Below the pieces are notes generated by a model. That model was not told the DNA's origin and searched no databases. It saw only the letters and a program-made list of their open reading frames with translations. Of a stretch of 32,023 bases of DNA, positions 14,620-22,976 are shown in pieces (positions within the stretch are counted from its first letter, which is position 1; every line of letters begins with the position of its first letter). The stretch spans positions 1 to 32,023 of the forward strand of contig JACPKL010000003.1 of NCBI GenBank assembly GCA_016187035.1, in the 5' to 3' direction. A program made the translations under genes and the position numbers. The DNA is from Candidatus Daviesbacteria bacterium (GTDB lineage Bacteria; Patescibacteriota; Microgenomatia; Daviesbacterales; UBA10151).

Positions 14620-15045
14620 GCCCCGCAAACCCATACCCCCTCATCGGCGTGGTTTCTATCAGTTAATCTATCATTAAGTTTTATCCATTCTTTAGGGTTT
14701 CGCGCCCTTCTGTTAGTCGGCCGCGAAACGTTGCAATTCCTACCTGCCTCGGGGGGTGCCGAAGGGGGCTCTCTTGTACGGCTCCCTAATTTTTCTGCTA
14801 ACCAATTTCTTTTAAATAGATTATCTATGTCTTTTAATCCGCTTCTTCGCTCGCCCCCCGCGCCTTTCTCGTTTCATGAAGTTTATCTGTTTCTTTTCTT
14901 TCTTCCTTTTAAGAGAATGCAATTTTTTGGAGTGCGGCGCGTGATAGCGGCTTTTCAGCCGCTTGCCTTGCTCGCTTCGCTCGCTGCGGCCCCCCGGGCG
15001 GCGAAGACGCCGCCCTTTTTTGGGTGACCGGCGGGTTTGCGGGGC
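14620..15045. other. GC-rich 426-bp element with 13-bp perfect inverted ends
   Basis: GCCCCGCAAACCC (14620-14632) is exactly inverted as GGGTTTGCGGGGC (15033-15045). The inside is clearly richer in G and C than its surroundings and holds several hairpins: GTTTCGCG/CGCGAAAC (about 14,697-14,730), GCGGCTTTTCAGCCGC (14,947-14,962) and the terminator at 14,996-15,021. A minus-strand frame free of stops runs from 14,873 to 14,541 but has no good start. It could be a small non-autonomous mobile element, a structured RNA gene, or a decayed gene loaded with palindromic insertions. It was not recognised as a known element. Confidence 0.55.
14996..15021 (+). terminator. Strong terminator inside the GC-rich element
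   Basis: GGGCGGCG (14996-15003) and CGCCGCCC (15008-15015) form an 8-bp all-GC stem closed by AAGA and followed by six Ts. It would stop plus-strand transcription before the convergent gene at 15,083-16,006. Confidence 0.85.
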
Positions 15046-15082
15046 AGAAATTAGAAAACAAGAATGATTGTACCTAGGTCGT

Positions 15083-16006
15083 TTATTTCCACTCCTTAAT
15101 ACTAAAAATTCCAAACCGTATCTCAGACCCCGCCCCCTTGAATCTAGAATCGTTCAAACCTACTCTAAAAGGTCTTGCTGGAACTCCGACTAGGTCAGTA
15201 GCTTTTGCTTCAATATATACAAGCCTTTCTTCCCAAATGTAATCATTTTTACCTTCCGGAACATATCTAAATTGAATATTTAAGTCTAAACCATTTCCCT
15301 TCTGGTTTGATGAAATTATTATTGTTACCTCTTTACTTACAGAGATTTTTCCATTAACCAATTTTTCTTTTATAAATTCCGTCCATGGTGACTTTCTAGC
15401 AGAATCGTTTTTCTCTATCTTCCAAGTCTGTCTATCACCATCTCCCAATAGGACTTTAAATACATCTTCATATTCTATGAATACACCAATTGATTGCTCT
15501 TTGAGAGGCACAAACGATAATTTAACTTCCCAGGGTGGTCTACAAGGATAAGGATATTTTTTAGCAACTTGAGCGTTTGCAGATTCAGAAGCTGAAATAA
15601 TTCTGGGATCATCCGGATCTACTTGAAAAGGTTTTTCTTTGCCCCAAACATCATCTAATTGTAGAATTACATCAAAAGATTCTCCCTGGCAAGCCTTAGT
15701 GTAGCTATTTAAACCCCGTACATTCTGTAGTGGCGTTTTAGGCGGTTCTGGTTGTGGAGTAGAGTTGTAAGTTAGGGAAGGGCTTTGTTTAACCTCATCG
15801 GTAGTCCATGTTTTCCAGTCCGCACCGAACCCTACTAAATAAGAAAGGATTATGAATAATATAACCACTGTTCCTACAAACAGATATGTTATTGTCTTTG
15901 CTGTTGGCCCAAATATTTTTCCAATGAATTTTAGGGGGAAGCGAATCCATACTCCTTCAAGTATCTTTTTGCCTTTACCAATACCGTCTGCTCTGTCGTT
16001 GTTCAC
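15083..16006 (-). CDS. Unknown membrane-anchored protein
   Basis: A 307-residue protein starting at GTG. A basic N-terminus (1-38) is followed by one strong membrane helix (about 39-62), a Pro/Ser/Thr-rich linker (about 73-95) and a soluble domain (about 100-307) predicted outside the cell. The domain is rich in aromatic, charged and beta-prone residues (for example DVILQLDDVW, KVEVTIIISS-like strands, RFGIFSIKEW at the end) and has two Cys (about 110 and 156) that might pair. No family was recognised; a beta-sandwich is a guess. It is divergent from the Pro-rich membrane protein at 16185 across 178 bp. Confidence 0.6.
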   Translation of the reverse strand: MNNDRADGIGKGKKILEGVWIRFPLKFIGKIFGPTAKTITYLFVGTVVILFIILSYLVGFGADWKTWTTDEVKQSPSLTYNSTPQPEPPKTPLQNVRGLNSYTKACQGESFDVILQLDDVWGKEKPFQVDPDDPRIISASESANAQVAKKYPYPCRPPWEVKLSFVPLKEQSIGVFIEYEDVFKVLLGDGDRQTWKIEKNDSARKSPWTEFIKEKLVNGKISVSKEVTIIISSNQKGNGLDLNIQFRYVPEGKNDYIWEERLVYIEAKATDLVGVPARPFRVGLNDSRFKGAGSEIRFGIFSIKEWK

Positions 16007-16148
16007 TTCTAATTATTGGGCTAAAAATTAAAAGCACCATTTTCCTTGCCACTAACTATAATACCCTCATATTTAATTGTAAGAGCAGCTAGTAATTCCA
16101 CATTAACATCTCTGGCTTATGAGTACAATATGTTCGATAAACTGAAAG

Positions 16149-16178
16149 TTGCACCTTTTCCTAAAATAGCTCTATACT
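16149..16178 (+). promoter_or_regulatory. Promoter for the gene at 16185
   Basis: TTGCAC (16149-16154) and TATACT (16173-16178) with an 18-bp spacer. The -10 box ends 6 bp before the ATG, so the transcript would begin at the start codon. Confidence 0.65.
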
Positions 16179-16184
16179 GATCTC

Positions 16185-17429
16185 ATGGATAATCTGCCCA
16201 AAGATCCACCTGATGAGAATAAACCACCTCCTCCTTTTGGAGTTAACTTTAATCCACACTCTAATCCAGTAGACCCAAACAACCCATATGCATCTCAACC
16301 CCAACCTCCATCACAAACACCCATCTCTAATACCCCTAACCCTTCCAATACCCCTGATCAACAATCTATCCATGAAGAGGTTGCCAGACACAGGCTAAGA
16401 GATGCAGAGGGCCACTTTCTTCCTTATGAACATCCTGTTGGCCCTCAACCCCAAACTCCCCCAACTGCCCCAACTGTCCCTAATAACCCTAATCCTGCAC
16501 CGTCTGGTACGGGACTTCCTCCTTTAGTTGAAACCAACCCCAAACAAGATACCAAAGATGAGGACCCTCCCTTAATTAAAGTTACCAACCCTGTGACTTA
16601 TTTTAAAAGATGGTGGAATAAATTAATGTCCAAAGAGGGCATAGATTTTAAAATGGGCTTTAAAATTAAACCTGTCACTGCTGTGCTGATTACTTCAATC
16701 ATTATTACAGGTGGTGTCTCCTCAGGAATAACAGCCTTTGTCTTAAAGACATTCTGGCCAACTTCCTCACCCGTTCTTCACAGGCAAATTATCCAGAGCG
16801 GAACTATCCAGACAGGAACAGGAGGTTTTTATCTTGCCTCTCAAGATCAATCAATATGGAAGTTAAAACCCAAAAAGCCCAATATTAATCTTAATGAGCA
16901 GGTTGGCAAACAAGTTACGGTTACAGGTAATCTAACCAAGGAAGCAAATTTAATCGAAGTCTCAGAAATCATTTTATCTGATTCATCCAAAACCCCCTTA
17001 ACTCCCGTACCTTCCCCCTCTTCGATACCTTCTAATCCTTCTTTCCCCTCTAATCCCCCTGATACCCCCAATTCCCCCAATCTCCCTAACTCTGCTTCTT
17101 TACCAAGCCTTTATCCAAGCCTTACCTGGGAAATCACCCAGTCTAAAGTTTTAATCTTTACCTCAGGCAGAAGAAAAATAGAACAGGAAGGAGTATATCT
17201 GGAATCTGCCCAAGTTGCAGAGCTTCCGCAAGAATTTATCAATTACTATACCAATGAACTTACCAATGCAGGTTTCAAGCAAACCTTCAATTCTTCTGAT
17301 CCTAATGGTACCACCATAACCTATGCCAAAGATGATCTCTTTTTAACTTTTGGTATCAAAAATATCTATACAGGTTCAGGTGAGGATAAAAAACTTGTGG
17401 GCTACAAAGCCTTTATTGAACATAACTAA
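16185..17429 (+). CDS. Unknown Pro/Asn-rich single-pass membrane protein with an OB-like domain
   Basis: A 414-residue protein. Residues 1-145 are a disordered Pro/Asn/Thr-rich cytoplasmic region. A membrane helix follows (about 163-190, TAVLITSIIITGG...). Outside are a small beta domain (about 198-265; VGKQVTVTGNLTKEANLIEVSEI resembles an OB fold of the DUF5666 type), a Pro/Ser linker (about 268-308) and a C-terminal alpha/beta domain (about 310-414). No enzyme motif is seen. A near-copy of an intergenic palindrome (16,494-16,513) encodes part of the Pro-rich tail (APSGTGL). The promoter implies a leaderless mRNA. Its role is unknown; the layout suits a surface or envelope-associated protein. 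Confidence 0.65.
   Translation: MDNLPKDPPDENKPPPPFGVNFNPHSNPVDPNNPYASQPQPPSQTPISNTPNPSNTPDQQSIHEEVARHRLRDAEGHFLPYEHPVGPQPQTPPTAPTVPNNPNPAPSGTGLPPLVETNPKQDTKDEDPPLIKVTNPVTYFKRWWNKLMSKEGIDFKMGFKIKPVTAVLITSIIITGGVSSGITAFVLKTFWPTSSPVLHRQIIQSGTIQTGTGGFYLASQDQSIWKLKPKKPNINLNEQVGKQVTVTGNLTKEANLIEVSEIILSDSSKTPLTPVPSPSSIPSNPSFPSNPPDTPNSPNLPNSASLPSLYPSLTWEITQSKVLIFTSGRRKIEQEGVYLESAQVAELPQEFINYYTNELTNAGFKQTFNSSDPNGTTITYAKDDLFLTFGIKNIYTGSGEDKKLVGYKAFIEHN
16494..16513. repeat. Dispersed palindromic repeat inside a coding region
   Basis: CCTGCACCGTCTGGTACGGG differs by one base from 6553-6572 (intergenic) and is related to 28,780-28,797. It lies in the disordered part of the encoded protein. Confidence 0.7.
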
Positions 17430-17723
17430 TTATGCTTCAAAGAATTGGGGGTTGGGTTTTTTAACTATTTCTTTCTGTTCTATTTTGGTTTGTAGTTTTT
17501 CCTCTTCTTTTTTCTGTAAACTATAATTTTCAGCTATCTTTAATGCATAAACAAATCCAAGTACTTCCCAAATCCCCAGAAAAATAGTTATACCTCTTTC
17601 TTGTCCATGCATAGCATCAGCTATAGATACCAGCATGAATAACCAGGTAATAATAAATACCAGATCCTTAAAAGTTAAAAGTACTTTACCCTTTAGATAA
17701 ATTTTAAACAGAGAAATCTTCAT
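17430..17723 (-). CDS. Unknown small membrane protein
   Basis: A 97-residue protein with two hydrophobic helices (about 19-37 and 45-63) and a charged, Glu/Lys-rich C-terminal tail (about 65-97) that may form a helix in the cytoplasm. No family was recognised. Its stop codon directly abuts that of the convergent gene at 16185. It lies 26 bp downstream of the Clp-N gene on the same strand and may be cotranscribed with it. Confidence 0.55.
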   Translation of the reverse strand: MKISLFKIYLKGKVLLTFKDLVFIITWLFMLVSIADAMHGQERGITIFLGIWEVLGFVYALKIAENYSLQKKEEEKLQTKIEQKEIVKKPNPQFFEA

Positions 17724-17749
17724 TACCTTAAATATAACATATTCCTAAA

Positions 17750-18253
17750 TCATCTAAGCAACCCAAGAAACTTCTGGTTTCTTTGATCTATTCCCATTTG
17801 CCTTAAAACTCTGGCGCCTGTGCCTTGTCCTTCTTTTATAATTACCTCCAAAATATCCTCCGGCTCTACAACATCTCTTTTGGCTAGCAAAGCTGTTTCA
17901 GTAACCATCCTTCCGATCTTATGCATTCTTTGGGTTCTGGGCAGCTGTTCCCATCTCTCTATTGCTGTGGATGGTACCGGGGGTTGCAATCTGTTGAAAT
18001 AATCATACCCTCCTTGTTGCCTTTTTATTTCCCTGATGCTTTCAGGATTAATACCAACTTGCTGCAGCTTTTCACCGGTTATACCTACCTGTGATAATCC
18101 CACCAGCAAATCAGCCGTATCAATATAATACCCTCTGCCAAAAGTTGCTGCCTCCTCCAAAGTTAGCTGCAATACCTCCCTGGCTTCTCTGGATAACCCG
18201 AGTGTTCTTTGTTGTGTTCCCAACTCACTCTTATGATGCTCTATTGGTATCAT
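17750..18253 (-). CDS. Stand-alone Clp N-terminal (Clp-R) domain protein
   Basis: A 167-residue protein consisting of two Clp-N type repeats: about 18-70 (LSREAREVLQLTLEEAATFG...DLLVGLSQVGITGEKLQQVGI) and about 108-160 (MVTETALLAKRDVVEPEDILEVIIKEG...VLRQMGI). In ClpA/ClpC this domain recognises substrates and adaptors in front of the AAA unfoldase modules, which are absent here. A stand-alone copy resembles ClpS-like or ClpC-decoy adaptors, so regulation of Clp proteolysis is a reasonable but unproven idea. It is divergent from the thermonuclease gene across 42 bp. Confidence 0.75.
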   Translation of the reverse strand: MIPIEHHKSELGTQQRTLGLSREAREVLQLTLEEAATFGRGYYIDTADLLVGLSQVGITGEKLQQVGINPESIREIKRQQGGYDYFNRLQPPVPSTAIERWEQLPRTQRMHKIGRMVTETALLAKRDVVEPEDILEVIIKEGQGTGARVLRQMGIDQRNQKFLGLLR

Positions 18254-18295
18254 TGAAAACTATTATATAGCAACAGGATATGCTAATTTAAATAT

Positions 18296-18808
18296 ATGGC
18301 TAAATTAATTACAGTTTCTGAAAATTTACTTGAAGATATATTACCTCATCTTAAAGGCACACCCCTGGAAAAGAAAATTACTGATTTAATTGAAAATACA
18401 GGCAAATACCAAACTCAAAATATTACCTATTTTCCAAGAGAAGCCAAAGTTGAACGAATTGTTGACGGAGATACTATTGTTTTAAACAATGGGAATATTG
18501 TTAGATATGTAGGCATTACTTGTCCTGAGGATAATGAACCCTATGATAAAGAATCAACAGAAGCAAACAGAAAACTGGTTGAAGGGAAACAAATTAAACT
18601 TGAATATGATAACTACAAAGGAGATAAATTCGGCAGGATTTTAGCCTATGTGATTGTTGAGGGCAAAAATGTTTCCATGGAACTTACCAAATCCGGCATG
18701 GCACAAGTTGTAGTTTATCAACACAAAAGACCATTTATCTATCAAGACCAACTCTTAAAAGCCCAAGATGAAGCCAAGAAAAAGAAATTAGGTATTTGGA
18801 GTAGATGA
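18296..18808 (+). CDS. Thermonuclease (staphylococcal nuclease-like) family protein
   Basis: A 170-residue protein with an SNase domain at about 48-170. The Ca2+-dependent nuclease residues are present: Asp57/Asp59 in VDGDT, Arg70 in VRYVGI, Glu78 in CPE and Arg114 in KFGRILAYV; SMELTKSGMAQV also matches the family. A 45-residue N-terminal helical extension replaces the usual signal peptide, so the enzyme is predicted to stay inside the cell, unlike typical secreted SNases. It ends 1 bp before the KilA-N gene, so the two are cotranscribed, just upstream of the Type I RM operon. It may cut DNA or RNA; a link with defence is inferred from location only. Confidence 0.85.
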   Translation: MAKLITVSENLLEDILPHLKGTPLEKKITDLIENTGKYQTQNITYFPREAKVERIVDGDTIVLNNGNIVRYVGITCPEDNEPYDKESTEANRKLVEGKQIKLEYDNYKGDKFGRILAYVIVEGKNVSMELTKSGMAQVVVYQHKRPFIYQDQLLKAQDEAKKKKLGIWSR

Positions 18809-18809
18809 T

Positions 18810-19637
18810 ATGAAAAAACTAAAGAAGATTGAGGTGAAAGGTTTGGCAATTATCACTTTTGAAAAAAATACCTTTGATTTTATATCACTTACAGATATTG
18901 CTAAATATAAAGACAGTGAAAGAACTAATTATGTTATCCAAAACTGGATGCGGACAAGAAGCACTGTTGAGTTTCTTGGGCTGTGGGAGAAACTACATAA
19001 TCAAAATTTTAACAGCATCGAATTCGATGCCTTTAGAAATGAATCCGGCTCCAATAGTTTTTCACTAACACCACAAAGATGGATAGAAAAAACCAATGCT
19101 GTGGGTCTTGTTTCCAAAGCAGGCCGTTACGGTGGTGGCACGTATGCCCATAAAGATATAGCCTTTGAGTTTGCCAGCTGGATTAGTTCAGAATTCAAGC
19201 TCTACTTAATCAAAGAGTTTCAGCGGCTCAAAGAAGAAGAAAACGAGCGGTTAGCGCTTGGTTGGGATGTAAGGAGGACATTAACCAAAATAAACTACCG
19301 GATTCACACTGATGCAATCAAAGAGCACCTTATCCCAGCTCGTTTATCAAAAGAGCAAGCTAATATTATTTTTGCCAGTGAAGCTGATCTACTCAATACG
19401 GCGCTATTTGGAATGACGGCTAAGCAGTGGCGTGAACAAAACTCCAAAAAAGAAGGCAATATCCGTGATTACGCTGATGTTTCCCAGTTAGTTTGTCTGG
19501 CAAATCTGGAAACACTCAATGCTGAATTTATCCGGCAAGGACTTTCTGCTTCCGAACGGTTACTTAGGCTCAATGAAATTGCTATTATTCAGATGCGCTC
19601 CCTGCTTGGCAATTCAGGCATAAAAAAATTGAAATAA
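18810..19637 (+). CDS. KilA-N domain protein
   Basis: A 275-residue protein with a KilA-N DNA-binding domain at about 20-140 (ISLTDIAKY...NWMRTRSTVEFLGLWEKLHN...SWISSEFKLYLIKEFQRLK) and a helical C-terminal domain (about 150-275; VRRTLTKINYRIHTDAIKEHL, NTALFGMTAKQWRE). KilA-N proteins come from large DNA viruses and phages and are often found beside Type I restriction genes. The start follows the thermonuclease stop by 1 bp. It may regulate the downstream operon or be a phage-derived DNA-binding protein; sequence alone does not decide. An ATG-initiated frame at 18859 in another phase is a shadow. Confidence 0.85.
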   Translation: MKKLKKIEVKGLAIITFEKNTFDFISLTDIAKYKDSERTNYVIQNWMRTRSTVEFLGLWEKLHNQNFNSIEFDAFRNESGSNSFSLTPQRWIEKTNAVGLVSKAGRYGGGTYAHKDIAFEFASWISSEFKLYLIKEFQRLKEEENERLALGWDVRRTLTKINYRIHTDAIKEHLIPARLSKEQANIIFASEADLLNTALFGMTAKQWREQNSKKEGNIRDYADVSQLVCLANLETLNAEFIRQGLSASERLLRLNEIAIIQMRSLLGNSGIKKLK

Positions 19638-19710
19638 TTCCTTCTCAGAAAGTCTATTCCCTTAATATAGCTTTTTCTTACATTCAGAGTTAAAATGATG
19701 CAAGACAACT
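19638..19710 (+). promoter_or_regulatory. Probable promoter region of the Type I RM operon
   Basis: A TAAAAT box at 19691-19696 ends 14 bp before the hsdM ATG. No convincing -35 box is seen. The 73-bp gap after the KilA-N gene is the longest in the cluster, so the RM genes probably have their own transcript. Confidence 0.45.
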
Positions 19711-21162
19711 ATGTTCGAACAAGCTTTCAAAAATATTGATGATATTTTGCGTAAAGACGCAGGTGTGGGCAGTGAGCTTGATTATGTTGAGCAAACATCT
19801 TGGGTTATATTCCTAAAATATTTAGATGATCTGGAAAAAACCAAAGAAAAAGAAGCCCGTCTTGCTGGTAGGCAGTACAAAGTTATCATAGACCCAAAAT
19901 ATAAATGGGAATCCTGGGCAGCACCAAAAACGCCTGAGGGAAGATTGGATCATAATAAAGCCCTTGCAGGTGATGATCTAATAGATTTTGTCGAACGTGA
20001 ACTTTTTCCTTATCTTAAGAAATTTAAGACACCTGAAAGCGCGGATACCATTGAATACAAAATTGGAGAGATTTTTGGAGAGCTAAAAAATAAAATCCAA
20101 AGTGGATACAACTTAAGAGAAGTCTTAAATATTGTAGATAGCCTACATTTTCAAACAGCCACAGAAAAACACGAACTTTCCCATCTTTATGAATCCAAAA
20201 TTAAAAACATGGGAAATGCTGGAAGAAACGGTGGAGAGTATTACACACCACGTCCATTAATTAAAACTATTGTTAAAATAGTTGCTCCAAAAATTGGGGA
20301 TAAAATTTATGATGGAGCTGTAGGATCTGCGGGATTTTTGGTTGAGGCATTTGAATATTTAAAGCAAAATAAAAATCTTTCTACCAAAGATGCAGAAACC
20401 CTACAAAAGAAAACATTTTATGGCAAAGAGAAAAAACCACTGCCTTATATTATTGGTGTTATGAATATGATTCTGCATGGAATAGAAGCTCCGAATATTT
20501 TGCATACTAATACTCTTGCAGAAAATTTGAGCGATATTCAGGAAAAAGACCGCTTTGATATTGTACTTACAAATCCTCCGTTTGGTGGAAGTGAACGGGC
20601 AGAAGTCCAGCAAAATTTTCCAATTAAAACAAGTGAGACTGCTTTTTTATTTTTACAACACTTTATAAAAATGTTGAGAGCTGGAGGTAAAGCTGGAATA
20701 GTTATTAAAAATACCTTTCTTTCGAATACTGATAATGCTTCTGTCTCACTGCGTAAATATCTACTGGAAAGTTGTAATTTACATACTATTTTAGATCTTC
20801 CAGGGGGAGTATTTACTGGAGCAGGGGTAAAAACAGTTATATTATTTTTTGAAAAAGGATCTTCAACCAAAAAGATTTGGTATTATCAGTTAAATTTAAA
20901 TAGAAATCTTGGCAAAACAAATCCCTTATCAGAAACAGACTTAGCAGAATTTGTGGAATTACAAAAAACAAAGGTAAATTCCGAAAATTCCTGGACAATA
21001 GATATTAAAGACGTAGATAAAAAAACATTTGACCTCTCTGTCAAAAATCCAAACAAAAAAGATGACAATATTCTTCGCAGCCCAAAAGAGGTTTTAGAAG
21101 AAGTTAAAGTTTTAGATTCCGAAAGTAACAAAATTTTGGCTGAGGTTAAGAATCTAATATGA
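19711..21162 (+). CDS. hsdM: Type I restriction-modification methyltransferase subunit (HsdM)
   Basis: Methylates adenine N6 in the recognition site together with HsdS. The 483 residues contain the HsdM N-terminal helical domain (1-140, VEQTSWVIFLKYLDDLE), the linker GEYYTPRPLI, SAM-binding motif I in a variant form DGAVGSAGFL (about 201-210) and the catalytic motif NPPFGG (from about 288). The length is normal. The last 4 bp (ATGA) overlap the OLD-family gene, indicating translational coupling. It heads the operon hsdM-OLD-hsdS-nuclease-hsdR. Confidence 0.93.
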   Translation: MFEQAFKNIDDILRKDAGVGSELDYVEQTSWVIFLKYLDDLEKTKEKEARLAGRQYKVIIDPKYKWESWAAPKTPEGRLDHNKALAGDDLIDFVERELFPYLKKFKTPESADTIEYKIGEIFGELKNKIQSGYNLREVLNIVDSLHFQTATEKHELSHLYESKIKNMGNAGRNGGEYYTPRPLIKTIVKIVAPKIGDKIYDGAVGSAGFLVEAFEYLKQNKNLSTKDAETLQKKTFYGKEKKPLPYIIGVMNMILHGIEAPNILHTNTLAENLSDIQEKDRFDIVLTNPPFGGSERAEVQQNFPIKTSETAFLFLQHFIKMLRAGGKAGIVIKNTFLSNTDNASVSLRKYLLESCNLHTILDLPGGVFTGAGVKTVILFFEKGSSTKKIWYYQLNLNRNLGKTNPLSETDLAEFVELQKTKVNSENSWTIDIKDVDKKTFDLSVKNPNKKDDNILRSPKEVLEEVKVLDSESNKILAEVKNLI

Positions 21163-22976
21163 TTTATAAAAAATTTACTATAAAGAAATTCAAAGGAATT
21201 GATGAAGTTGATATTGATTTATCAAATAATAGAGTGATAACCCTCGTAGGGCTTAACGAAAGTGGAAAGACTACAATCATGGAAGCGATTAGTCTGTTCT
21301 ATAAGATGATTAAGGGAGATGAGCCCTCCGAATCTGAACTTAAAGGATTTAGACCAAAAGGAGCCGGGTTTACGGGTAATATTGAGATTACGGGAGATCT
21401 TATTCTTCAAGAAGAAGATAGAAGTAAATTGGATGAATACTGGAAAAATTCACTGGGTAAAAGAACAAAGTTAAAATATCCAGAAGTTTTTTCTTATACT
21501 TATAAATTTTATTTTGAACTAGATAAATATGTCGCAGATAAAACGGGTCGTACTTGTAATTTTCAAGTGGACATCGAGTCATCAAAAAAACATCTTGTAA
21601 ATGCTAACAATAATGATTGGCGAGCCTTAATTAAATTCATTAAAAAGGATATTGTACCTGAAATTCTTTATTACGATGACTTCATTTTTGAAATTCCTCA
21701 AAAAATACAATTTATCAAAAAAGGTAGTCCAGAAGGAACTCAACTTAGTAATGACATCAAGCATGATACTAATAAAACTTGGCAATTTGTTATTGATGAT
21801 ATTTTAAAGTCAACTAACTTAAGCTTTGAGTCATTTCAGGAAAGAGTTGTTGATAACTGGGACGATGATTCAAGTCTGGCCAAACAACACTTATCTGAGA
21901 TGGAAGGGAAGTTAAATAAGATTATTACAAAAAGATGGAAAGAGCTTTTTGTAAGCACAGGGAAGAAATTAAATTTTGATAAAATACAATTGAATTGTGT
22001 TCCTGGGGGTAATTACTTGAATGTTTCATTTGATGTAATAACTACTACACATAAAAGCTTCAGAATTGACGAAAGGAGTAAAGGATGTAAGTGGTTCTTT
22101 TCTTTTTTGCTTTTTACAGAATTTAGAAAAAATAGAACTAAGAATATTCTCTTTTTATTAGATGAGCCTGCTTCTAATTTACACTCTTCTGCTCAGACTA
22201 AAATTATGGATGCGCTGGGAGAATTAAGCAAAGATTCGCTGGTAATTTATGCTACTCATAGTCATCATCTAATTAAAATAAGTTGGTTGGCGGGGGCATA
22301 CATCATAATAAATGAAATTTTAGAAAAAGCATTAGGAGGTGATATGACCTTTTTTGATAGAGCCAATATAACAGCAAAAAAATATTATACATATGTTGGT
22401 GAAGGGCTTGGAGATGATAAAGTTTCGTACTTTCAACCGATTTTAGATGCATTGGATTACAAACCAAGCTCCGTGGAACCAATCCCGGATATATGTATTT
22501 TGGAGGGGAGAAACGATTGGTATACGTTTAAATACTTTCAGGAAATAATTTTAAAAGATAAAAATTCATACAACTTTTACCCGGGTGCTGGAGCTACAAA
22601 ATTAGGGGATATAATTAGACTATATCTTTCATGGGGGAAAAATTTTCTAGTAATTATTGATGGAGACAATGAGGGCGAAGAGGCCAAGAAGAAGTATATA
22701 GATGAATTGGGAATATTAATCGAAAAAAGAATTTTTACTTTAAAAGATGTTCTGCAAATTTCTGGAGCTACTGAAAAATTAATAGAGGATAGTGATAAGC
22801 AAAAAATATGTAATGAGGTTTTTCAACTACCCTCTGCTAAAAAGAAGAATTTTAACCTAGCAATTAATCAACTTTACGCTAATAAAAAAGTAATCCAAAT
22901 ATCTAAAACTACCAGCGGTCGTTTTAAAGATACGCTTGCTTTCATTAGAAAGTATTTTAAAAATAATGAAAAATAA
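21159..22976 (+). CDS. OLD-family ATPase with C-terminal TOPRIM nuclease domain, inside the Type I RM operon
   Basis: A 605-residue protein. The N-terminal ABC/SMC-like ATPase has FKGIDEVDIDL and Walker A GLNESGKTT (31-39); Walker B LLDEP lies at about 333-337 and an H-loop ATHSHH at about 364-369. A TOPRIM domain follows, with ILEGRND (about 446-452) and IIDGDNEG (about 499-506), supplying the Glu and DxD-type metal ligands. This is the architecture of OLD nucleases and of GajA of the Gabija defence system; no GajB helicase is nearby. Its start overlaps the hsdM stop by 4 bp and its end overlaps hsdS by 11 bp, so it is an integral member of the operon. It resembles the role of RM-linked rlo genes; it may act as a second-line nuclease or a guard of the RM system. 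Confidence 0.85.
   Translation: MIYKKFTIKKFKGIDEVDIDLSNNRVITLVGLNESGKTTIMEAISLFYKMIKGDEPSESELKGFRPKGAGFTGNIEITGDLILQEEDRSKLDEYWKNSLGKRTKLKYPEVFSYTYKFYFELDKYVADKTGRTCNFQVDIESSKKHLVNANNNDWRALIKFIKKDIVPEILYYDDFIFEIPQKIQFIKKGSPEGTQLSNDIKHDTNKTWQFVIDDILKSTNLSFESFQERVVDNWDDDSSLAKQHLSEMEGKLNKIITKRWKELFVSTGKKLNFDKIQLNCVPGGNYLNVSFDVITTTHKSFRIDERSKGCKWFFSFLLFTEFRKNRTKNILFLLDEPASNLHSSAQTKIMDALGELSKDSLVIYATHSHHLIKISWLAGAYIIINEILEKALGGDMTFFDRANITAKKYYTYVGEGLGDDKVSYFQPILDALDYKPSSVEPIPDICILEGRNDWYTFKYFQEIILKDKNSYNFYPGAGATKLGDIIRLYLSWGKNFLVIIDGDNEGEEAKKKYIDELGILIEKRIFTLKDVLQISGATEKLIEDSDKQKICNEVFQLPSAKKKNFNLAINQLYANKKVIQISKTTSGRFKDTLAFIRKYFKNNEK

Noticed and set aside
14560-14690. Possible replication origin (TTATCCATA and TTATCCATT resemble DnaA boxes)
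   Set aside because: Only two imperfect boxes, no dnaA or dnaN gene nearby, and the palindrome cluster explains the TCCAT motifs better.
14821-15114. 97-residue very basic frame in the GC-rich element
   Set aside because: Composition is dominated by Arg/Lys/Gly from GC-rich repeats and hairpins, and it overlaps the end of the gene at 15,083 on the same strand.
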